NCBI GenBank assembly: GCA_044351265.1 | Contig: JBILGC010000053.1 | Span: 1-12,890, forward strand | DNA: 12,890 bases | DNA from: JAJTFA01 sp044351265 | GTDB taxonomy: Bacteria; Bacteroidota; Bacteroidia; UKL13-3 | Direction of reading: 5' to 3' | In this document: positions 7,345-12,890 of the stretch, piece after piece | Layout of the letters: each line of letters begins with the position of its first letter | Position numbering within the stretch: the stretch's first letter is position 1 | Notes under the pieces: generated by a model | What the model was told of the DNA's origin: nothing | The model's input: the letters and a program-made list of their open reading frames with translations, nothing else | Databases searched by the model: none | Translations under genes and position numbers: made by a program

Positions 7345-8298
7345 TTATTGTTGGTACTGATCGTATGCCTTAATAATACTTCGAACTAGTTTGTGCCTAA
7401 CCACATCTTCAAAGTTTAAATAGGCAAACTCAATTCCTTCTATATCTTTTAAAATTTTTACCGCCTTCAGCAATCCAGATTGTTGCTTTTTTGGCAAATC
7501 AATCTGTGTAATATCGCCTGTAATAATAAACTTAGCATTCGGACCCATCCTGGTTAAGAACATCTTTAATTGAAGATCCGTTGCGTTTTGTGCCTCATCT
7601 AAAATTACATAAGCTTGATCTAAGGTGCGGCCGCGCATAAATGCCATAGGAGCAATTTCAATAGTTCTGCTTTCGATATATGTTCTTAATTTCTCAGGTG
7701 GTATCATATCATCTAGAGCATCATATAATGGCCTCAAGTATGGATCAATCTTTTCTTTTAAATCTCCTGGCAAAAACCCTAAATTCTCTCCGGCCTCTAC
7801 CGCAGGCCTCGCTAGAATTATTCTCTTTATCTCTTTATTCTTAAGTGCCTTTACTGCCAATGCAACTGCTGTGTATGTTTTCCCGGTTCCGGCAGGCCCA
7901 ATTGCAAATAATATATCATTCTTCCCAATAAGCTCTACCATTTTACGCTGGTTTGGTGTCTTTGCTCTTATAACTTTACCACCATTACCATACAAAATTA
8001 CATGATCATCAGTGCCGGCACTTGGTACTGGTTCTGTATTGTTAATTCCTTTATTAAGTATACTTTCAGTCTGAATTGCAGATAGTGAACCCGCTTCTTC
8101 TAAAAACCGCTCTAACTCAGCCAGCTTGTGTTCAAAAATTTCCAATTGCTTTAATTCTCCACTAATAATGAGTTGATCACCCCGCGAAACAATTTTAAGT
8201 TTAGGAAAAAACTTCTGAATAATTTTCAGATTCGAATTATGCACTCCCAGCAAAGCTCTTGGCTCAGAATGTTCAATACTTACTTCTTTATTTACCAA
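7345..8298 (-). CDS. phoH: PhoH family P-loop ATPase
   Basis: PhoH/YbeZ-type proteins are cytoplasmic ATPases with an RNA-helicase-like fold, linked to RNA metabolism and often to YbeY. This one is 317 residues. The N-terminal ~75 residues form the usual PhoH N-terminal region (HNSNLKIIQKFFPKLKI, resembling a KH-like fold). The ATPase core has Walker A GPAGTGKT (134-141), ARPAVEAGE (163-171), MRGRTLD (221-227), Walker B VILDEAQN (231-238), ITGD (259-262) and the VVRHKLV arginine/histidine motif (299-305). The start is a TTG at 8298: an in-frame stop lies at 8311-8313 with no ATG or GTG after it, and the first internal ATG (residue 120) falls too close to Walker A. It heads the phoH-purC-NHL operon. 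No YbeY gene is beside it in this window. Confidence 0.95.
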   Translation of the reverse strand: MVNKEVSIEHSEPRALLGVHNSNLKIIQKFFPKLKIVSRGDQLIISGELKQLEIFEHKLAELERFLEEAGSLSAIQTESILNKGINNTEPVPSAGTDDHVILYGNGGKVIRAKTPNQRKMVELIGKNDILFAIGPAGTGKTYTAVALAVKALKNKEIKRIILARPAVEAGENLGFLPGDLKEKIDPYLRPLYDALDDMIPPEKLRTYIESRTIEIAPMAFMRGRTLDQAYVILDEAQNATDLQLKMFLTRMGPNAKFIITGDITQIDLPKKQQSGLLKAVKILKDIEGIEFAYLNFEDVVRHKLVRSIIKAYDQYQQ

Positions 8299-8341
8299 TC
8301 GTAGAAAAATTTATTATTGATTCCTATATACTATAGATATT

Positions 8342-8388
8342 TTTGTCACGAATATAATAGCAAGCATAATAATATTGTCTTACTTTTA
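8342..8388 (+). promoter_or_regulatory. Weak candidate promoter for the 8419-11057 operon
   Basis: In the 120-bp divergent spacer, a TTTG (8342-8345) is followed by two near-matches to TAnnTTTG: TAATATTG at 8370-8377 and TACTTTTA at 8381-8388, each one mismatch off. Spacing from the TTTG is longer than ideal. Either would give a leader of roughly 25-35 nt. No convincing minus-strand element for phoH was seen; TATATTCG at 8349-8356 (minus) is the nearest. Confidence 0.25.
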
Positions 8389-8418
8389 TCTTAAATATTT
8401 CAAGATTAACCGTGAATA

Positions 8419-9195
8419 ATGGATATGCCAATCGTCACACTGACAACTGATTATGGCAAGGGCAACGTATATCTGGCTGCCCTGAAAGGAAAAATTCTGC
8501 AGGAGCTGCCCAATACAGTTTTGGTTGACTTTGATCATTCAATTGAACCACATAATATAATTAAAGCTGCTTTTGTTGTCAAAAATGCTGCTCACTACTT
8601 CCCTGATAATACCATTCATCTAATAAGCACCGGGGCCATAAATTCAGAAGAGTTGATAATTGCCTTTGCAAACAATCAGTATTATATAGCTTATGATAAT
8701 GGTCTTCTATCACTTATTTTCCCCAAACAGGCTAATGTTAAATTTTATAAAATTAATTCCATATCTGGATATAAGTCATTCCCGGAATTAAATTCCTTTC
8801 CAATAGCAATTTCATATTTAATCAATAATCAGATAGAGTCACTCGTTTCAATTGATTTCCCTTCAAATCGCCTTCAGTTGCAGATGCCTGTTATAGAAGA
8901 GAACATACTAAGAGGTGGCGTTGTATACATAGATGGATATGATAATGTTATAACTAATATCACTCGTGATCTTTTCGAAGAAAGAAAGCAAAATAAGAAA
9001 GGCTTTCGTATTGTCTTGCGAAGAAAATTATATGTTAATAATATTTCTGATTCATATCAATCAGTAAAACCGGGTACTGAATTAGCTTTATTTAATAGTT
9101 TCAACCTCCTTGAAATTGCAATAAACGAAGGTAATGCTGCACAATTATTAGGATTTAAAATTGGAGCCCCTGTAATAATAGAGTTTTATGATTAA
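8419..9195 (+). CDS. DUF62 / SAM hydroxide adenosyltransferase-like protein (chlorinase-fluorinase superfamily)
   Basis: Members of this superfamily use SAM and water (or halide) to make adenosine (or a haloadenosine) plus methionine. The 258-residue protein fits the two-domain fold. The N-terminal TLTTDYGKGNVYLAALKG (7-24) matches the family's TLTTDFG...V.ALKG SAM-binding start, YDNGLLSL (92-99) matches the conserved DNG motif, and the C-terminal domain has IDGYDNVITNI (171-181), equivalent to the family's D.FGNVVTNI. The middle motifs are altered: ISTGAINSEE (69-78) replaces the usual VDPGVG-type segment, and no clear TFHGRDIFAP equivalent is seen around 118-133. The catalytic Asp/Arg/His arrangement described for archaeal members is therefore not evident, and activity is uncertain. 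M3 is an alternative start. It is the first gene of a tightly packed operon; its last 8 nt overlap the next gene. Confidence 0.8.
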   Translation: MDMPIVTLTTDYGKGNVYLAALKGKILQELPNTVLVDFDHSIEPHNIIKAAFVVKNAAHYFPDNTIHLISTGAINSEELIIAFANNQYYIAYDNGLLSLIFPKQANVKFYKINSISGYKSFPELNSFPIAISYLINNQIESLVSIDFPSNRLQLQMPVIEENILRGGVVYIDGYDNVITNITRDLFEERKQNKKGFRIVLRRKLYVNNISDSYQSVKPGTELALFNSFNLLEIAINEGNAAQLLGFKIGAPVIIEFYD

Positions 9196-9484
9196 AAGAA
9201 TCGTTCGGTTGTCGTTTAAAAAGGAGAATGTAACAGATTTCATGAAGGTATTCAACGAATCTAAGTCACATATTGCTTCGTTCCCCGGCTGCAGAAGTCT
9301 GATGCTACTTCATGATAACTCACAGAAGAACATTCTTTTCACAATTAGTGAATGGGATAGTATAGAAGCTTTGGAGAATTACCGAAAATCTGAATTATTC
9401 AATAAAACATGGGAACAAACAAAAATCCTTTTTAATGATAAACCTTTGGCTTGGTCTACTATTACAATTGAAACAGTTAAATGA
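9188..9484 (+). CDS. Antibiotic biosynthesis monooxygenase (ABM)-fold small protein
   Basis: This 98-residue protein has the ABM / dimeric alpha-beta barrel pattern. An initial strand (IKRIVRLSF) is followed by a helix (ENVTDFMKVFNES), FPGCRSLMLLHD (32-43), FTISEWDSIEALENYRKSE (51-69) and FNKTW (71-75). Such proteins are small cytoplasmic dimers with varied roles, from monooxygenation to heme degradation or no known catalysis. The substrate cannot be assigned here. The start overlaps the previous gene by 8 nt, and its TGA overlaps the next ATG (ATGATGA at 9481), so it is part of the same operon. Confidence 0.85.
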   Translation: MIKRIVRLSFKKENVTDFMKVFNESKSHIASFPGCRSLMLLHDNSQKNILFTISEWDSIEALENYRKSELFNKTWEQTKILFNDKPLAWSTITIETVK

Positions 9485-10317
9485 TGAAGTACCTTAAAAA
9501 TATAACTATAACACTACTCATGGTATTTTTAAGTTTTGGAATTTATGCTCAGAATATAGATTCAACAAGCATCATACTTATTAATGGCAAGTCATATTTC
9601 AAGCATCAGGTTAAGAAAGGACAAACCACTTATGAACTTACAAGAATTTATAATGTAGACCTTAATGCTCTGAAATCACTGAATAAAGATATTGATTTTA
9701 ATAAAATAAAGAAGAATCAGGAAATACTAATACCACGTAACCCTATAACGCAACAAAAAATACCAAATGATTCGATTAAAAAAATAAATGATGCACATGC
9801 TAACGCTGATGAAATAAAGAAGGGAATTCCACGAATGCATATAGTTTCAGCCGGAGAAACCGTCTTCAAGATAGCAGCTAAGTATAAAATAAACTACCAA
9901 GAACTTATAAAATGGAATAAACTGAAAAATAACAAAATGGAAGTTGGCCAAGAACTTATAATTAGTCAATTGGCAGTTATAAAACCATATGAATCATGGA
10001 ATAGGCCAAACTCTTCAAAAACTACAAACTACGGCTCAGAAAGACCATTAATAAATCAAGAGGACCTAACCGAGGAGTTCGGCTACCTTCAGACAATGGA
10101 AGAAGAGTATGTTGCACTTCATAAGGATTTGCCTGTAGGTTCTCTTGTATTAGTTACCAACTTGGAAAATAACAAACAAGCTCTTATAAAAATAACAGGA
10201 AACCATCATCGAAAAAATAGTTCAAATTTCATCTTATCTCTTGGGAACAATTATTGTTCTCTGCTTGGTGCGGAGAAAGGTCTTACACGTATTCAATTAA
10301 AATATGTAGCTCAATGA
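9481..10317 (+). CDS. Exported protein with two LysM domains and a C-terminal DPBB (RlpA-like) domain
   Basis: The 278-residue protein begins with a signal peptide (LKNITITLLMVFLSFGIYA, probable cut before QN at residue 24), so it should act in the periplasm. LysM domain 1 spans about 41-86 (HQVKKGQTTYELTRIYNV ... EILIP) and LysM domain 2 about 118-162 (HIVSAGETVFKIAAKYKI ... QELII); LysM binds peptidoglycan glycan chains. Residues ~205-275 (ALHKDLPVGSLVLVTNLENN ... LLGAEKGLTRIQL) match a double-psi beta-barrel like that of RlpA. The canonical NDRGPF segment with its acidic residue is replaced by TGNHHRKN (239-246), and the GxASWYG start is missing. Lytic transglycosylase activity is therefore unlikely, and a binding or structural role is more probable. 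Either of two adjacent ATGs (9481, 9484) could be the start. It overlaps both neighbours by 4 nt. Confidence 0.87.
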   Translation: MMKYLKNITITLLMVFLSFGIYAQNIDSTSIILINGKSYFKHQVKKGQTTYELTRIYNVDLNALKSLNKDIDFNKIKKNQEILIPRNPITQQKIPNDSIKKINDAHANADEIKKGIPRMHIVSAGETVFKIAAKYKINYQELIKWNKLKNNKMEVGQELIISQLAVIKPYESWNRPNSSKTTNYGSERPLINQEDLTEEFGYLQTMEEEYVALHKDLPVGSLVLVTNLENNKQALIKITGNHHRKNSSNFILSLGNNYCSLLGAEKGLTRIQLKYVAQ

Positions 10318-11057
10318 ATAAGTTAAGTGTAGCAATCATTACCTACAATGAAGAACGAAACATTGCAAGATGCATAAAAAGTGTTATTGATTTTGCGTCA
10401 GAAATTATTGTAATGGATTCAGGATCTACAGATGAAACTGTAAATATTGCCAAATCTTTAGGTGCAAAAGTATATCACCAGCCTTTTCTCGGGCACATCC
10501 AACAAAAGAATCTAGTACTAACTAAAACTACTAATCAATGGGTACTTTCCTTAGATGCAGATGAAGCAGTGGACAATAAACTTAAAAATAATATTATCAG
10601 GGAATTGAAAACACCAGATGCAGATGGATATGAAATAAATCGCATGAATAGCTATTGTGGCAAATGGATTAAACATGGAGCCTGGTATCCCGATAAAAAA
10701 TTAAGGCTCTGGAATAAAACCAAAGGCGAATGGACAGGTCTTAATCCTCATGATCGTTTTCATCTAGCACCTGGCTCAAAAATTAATCATCTAGAAGGCC
10801 ACATACTGCATTACTCTTTCGCATCAGTAAAGGAACACAAAATAAAATCAGAACGTTATGCAAAAATTGGGGCACAAGCATATCATCAACAAGGGATAAA
10901 GACAAATTTTCTTCAATTCATTTATAAACCAGCATTTAAGTTTATAAAAGATTATGTCTTAAAACTTGGTTTTATGGATGGCAAACTCGGGCTAATCATA
11001 GCTTTAATAAATTCACGCGAGGTTTTTCTTAAATACAAATTCCTTAAGAGCCTTTGA
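10314..11057 (+). CDS. Glycosyltransferase family 2, LPS core type (WaaE/KdtX-like)
   Basis: The 247-residue protein is a GT-A fold, inverting family 2 enzyme. LSVAIITYNEERNI (4-17) is the nucleotide-sugar-binding start, VMDSGSTDET (33-42) and SLDADEAV (79-86, with the DxD metal site) are canonical, and GAWYPDKKLRLWNK (122-135) with a downstream EGHILHYSF (161-169) is typical of the WaaE/KdtX subgroup that adds a sugar to LPS inner core. The C-terminal ~45 residues are an amphipathic/hydrophobic tail (FIYKPAFKFIKDYV) that may touch the inner membrane. The ATG at 10314 is chosen because it shares ATGA with the LysM gene stop; the frame is open further upstream, but only over coding sequence. 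The last 45 nt overlap the convergent O-antigen ligase-like gene. Confidence 0.92.
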   Translation: MNKLSVAIITYNEERNIARCIKSVIDFASEIIVMDSGSTDETVNIAKSLGAKVYHQPFLGHIQQKNLVLTKTTNQWVLSLDADEAVDNKLKNNIIRELKTPDADGYEINRMNSYCGKWIKHGAWYPDKKLRLWNKTKGEWTGLNPHDRFHLAPGSKINHLEGHILHYSFASVKEHKIKSERYAKIGAQAYHQQGIKTNFLQFIYKPAFKFIKDYVLKLGFMDGKLGLIIALINSREVFLKYKFLKSL

Positions 11058-12254
11058 ATTTTCTCTAGCTTCAATTAGTTCTAACGAATAAAATATCATC
11101 ACAACAGCAACACCCAGCTGTGTTTCAAGCATTGGCTCAGTCATAAACGCCAAGGATATTATGATAACATATCCTTTAAATGATATGGTATTAATAATCT
11201 CCTTTGATAAGAGGGGGTAATAAAATAATATGACGAAAAGAAGCAAACCAATCAATCCTGTTGCTGCCATAAAGAAAAGAAATTGATTATGTGGTAATAT
11301 TGGAACATCAACTTCATTTTTCCTGCTTCTGAAAAAACTGTCGGTATTATCTTTTATGTCCCCAATTCCACAACCAATTATTTTATTAGTCTTCCAAATA
11401 GAAATTGCCGCTTCATATGATATAATCCTCTTGGAAATAGATGCATAATTCGAATATGAATTAGTTTTATAAATCAGAATATCCTTTTGAGTATCCTCAA
11501 TTTTTAATCTTATAGATGGTGTCAAAAACAAAATTCCTATAAGTACAAAAGATATAACAATACCTATCAATAGTCCGTAAGACTTAATTCTTATTGCCTT
11601 CATATAAATTATAAAATGAAAAACCAATAGAACATACAAAGCAACTAAACTAGTCCGTACTCCTAGTATATGTAGAAAAACAATTAAAAATAATAGTCCT
11701 GCCAGCTTTAGAAAATTAAACACTTTGAACTGAATTGGAGAAAAAGTAAAATCAAGAATTAGGTAATGTATAGCTAACAAAACCAAAATACTGTATCTGA
11801 TATGATGAATGGGAGTAGGCATTACCTGCCCTATTTCATAAAGCTTATTAATAGCTTCATATTGCGTCAAATAATTAGAAACTAGCACTATTGAAATAAG
11901 ATATATGATTGAAATAAAAATGCGCTTAATTAATTTAATATTATCCTTATTTAAATTAATTATTCCGGCCGATAGCAGAAATACCAGAATTGGTAGCTTA
12001 ATTAGAATTCTTTCCAACCCATATGAATTATTGTTTGACAATACAGCAGATAAAAGAAGGAACAAAAAGAAGAAAAATGCCAAAAGTATTTGATTATAAA
12101 ATACAATCTTCCTTTTAATGAATAAATTAGCTATAGTAAAAGCTGCAAGCAGTATAATTGAAATGCTTAATAAGACAGGAGTCAACTCTACCAAAAAAAG
12201 AGAGATGATAGAAATAATAAAAATAAATACTCCTGCCCTTTGAAAGGAATCCAT
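11013..12254 (-). CDS. O-antigen ligase / polymerase-like (Wzy_C family) membrane protein
   Basis: This 413-residue, very hydrophobic protein has roughly ten to twelve membrane segments (for example at ~8-25, 27-46, 54-72, 87-99, 112-128, 153-168, 182-198, 202-217, 226-245, 326-345 and 362-391). The RTS motif after a membrane helix (200-202), the large periplasmic loop at ~247-325 containing SISKRIISYEAAISIW (272-287) and GCGIGD (294-299), and PHNQFLFFMAATGLIG (321-336) are hallmarks of the Wzy_C family. H322 matches the catalytic-site histidine of WaaL-type ligases. These enzymes transfer undecaprenyl-linked glycans to lipid A-core or polymerise them. Whether this is a ligase, a polymerase or a protein O-oligosaccharyltransferase cannot be decided. 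It lies just downstream of the rRNA terminator and is AT-rich, like the glycosyltransferase it overlaps. Confidence 0.85.
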   Translation of the reverse strand: MDSFQRAGVFIFIISIISLFLVELTPVLLSISIILLAAFTIANLFIKRKIVFYNQILLAFFFFLFLLLSAVLSNNNSYGLERILIKLPILVFLLSAGIINLNKDNIKLIKRIFISIIYLISIVLVSNYLTQYEAINKLYEIGQVMPTPIHHIRYSILVLLAIHYLILDFTFSPIQFKVFNFLKLAGLLFLIVFLHILGVRTSLVALYVLLVFHFIIYMKAIRIKSYGLLIGIVISFVLIGILFLTPSIRLKIEDTQKDILIYKTNSYSNYASISKRIISYEAAISIWKTNKIIGCGIGDIKDNTDSFFRSRKNEVDVPILPHNQFLFFMAATGLIGLLLFVILFYYPLLSKEIINTISFKGYVIIISLAFMTEPMLETQLGVAVVMIFYSLELIEARENSKALKEFVFKKNLA

Positions 12255-12299
12255 AATTGAATATTAACGGTTTGACAAACAATTTATGACTTTAAAATA

Positions 12300-12326
12300 A
12301 AAAAAGCCGCACAAGGCGGCTTTTTT
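12300..12326 (-). terminator. Intrinsic terminator of the rRNA operon (bidirectional form)
   Basis: GCCGC (12306-12310) and GCGGC (12316-12320) form a stem around a 5-nt loop, flanked by six A on one side and six T on the other. It therefore works as stem plus U-tract on either strand. It starts 7 nt after the 3' end of 5S rRNA on the minus strand, so it should end the rRNA operon. It lies 45 bp before the start of the O-antigen ligase-like gene. Confidence 0.9.
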
Positions 12327-12333
12327 AAAATTT

Positions 12334-12440
12334 CGGCAACGACATACTTTCCCAGGTTTTATCCAAGTATCATCTGCGCTGATGAGCTTAACTACTCTGT
12401 TCGGAATGGGAAGAGGTGGACTCCATCGCTATAGTCACCG
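12334..12440 (-). rRNA. rrf: 5S ribosomal RNA
   Basis: The minus strand contains the conserved 5S core: CTATAGCG near the 5' end, then CCACCTCTTCCCATTCCGAA and CAGAGTAGTTAAGC. The ends were set by the terminal helix: CGGTGAC at the 5' end pairs with GTTGCCG at the 3' end over 7 base pairs, including G-U pairs. The length of about 107 nt is normal for Bacteroidota. It follows 23S with a spacer of about 62 nt that contains no tRNA. Confidence 0.95.
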
Positions 12441-12502
12441 TAAAGATCATTAGTTCTTTTGACATATTATTGAAAGAAAACACATTCAAATTTTAGAATA
12501 TT

Positions 12503-12890
<388 letters not shown>

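Noticed and set aside
7625..8005. Plus-strand open frame of 126 codons
   Set aside because: It is antisense to the conserved PhoH ATPase core (Walker A to MRGRTL), so it is a shadow of that coding sequence.
10254..10313. Upstream extension of the glycosyltransferase by 20 residues
   Set aside because: The added residues do not fit the GT2 start, and the ATG at 10314 shares an ATGA overlap with the preceding gene, like its neighbours.
12441..12502. Possible tRNA in the 23S-5S spacer
   Set aside because: The spacer is about 62 nt, AT-rich, and has no cloverleaf or T-loop GTTC motif.

Overview
The window is chromosomal DNA from a member of the Bacteroidota, probably a Chitinophagales/Sphingobacteriales-like organism. 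Four observations support this. Two proteins end in type A sorting domains of the type IX secretion system. There are two exact TAnnTTTG-type -7 promoter elements. Clear Shine-Dalgarno sequences are mostly absent. The base composition is AT-rich with many A/T-rich leaders. No mobile element, CRISPR array, tRNA or phage gene was seen.

Layout. (1) 1-1135, plus strand: the 3' end of a large secreted T9SS protein, then the methionine sulfoxide reductase msrB. (2) 1189-3951, minus strand: a two-gene operon of a five-repeat DUF349 coiled-coil protein followed by an O-methyltransferase-like protein. (3) 3952-4034: a compact divergent promoter region. (4) 4035-4895, plus strand: HMG-CoA lyase. (5) 4896-5038: a convergent intergenic region with a 13-bp perfect inverted repeat. 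(6) 5039-8298, minus strand: an operon phoH - purC - secreted NHL-propeller/T9SS protein, the last two sharing an ATGA overlap. (7) 8299-8418: a divergent promoter region. (8) 8419-11057, plus strand: four genes joined by 4-8 nt overlaps, namely a DUF62/SAM hydroxide adenosyltransferase-like protein, an ABM-fold small protein, a LysM-LysM-DPBB envelope protein and a family 2 glycosyltransferase. (9) 11013-12254, minus strand: an O-antigen ligase-like membrane protein whose 3' end overlaps the glycosyltransferase by 45 nt. (10) 12300-12890, minus strand: the end of an rRNA operon (3' end of 23S, 5S, terminator).

Together the genes cover housekeeping functions (purine synthesis, RNA metabolism, leucine/HMG-CoA catabolism, oxidative repair) and envelope biogenesis (LysM protein, LPS-type glycosyltransferase and ligase, T9SS cargo). 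This looks like an ordinary core-genome region, and I did not find a convincing undescribed system. The points most worth a second look are an overprinted lipoprotein-like leader in front of msrB, the missing active-site motifs in the DUF62 and DPBB proteins, and the inverted repeat at 4965-5032.
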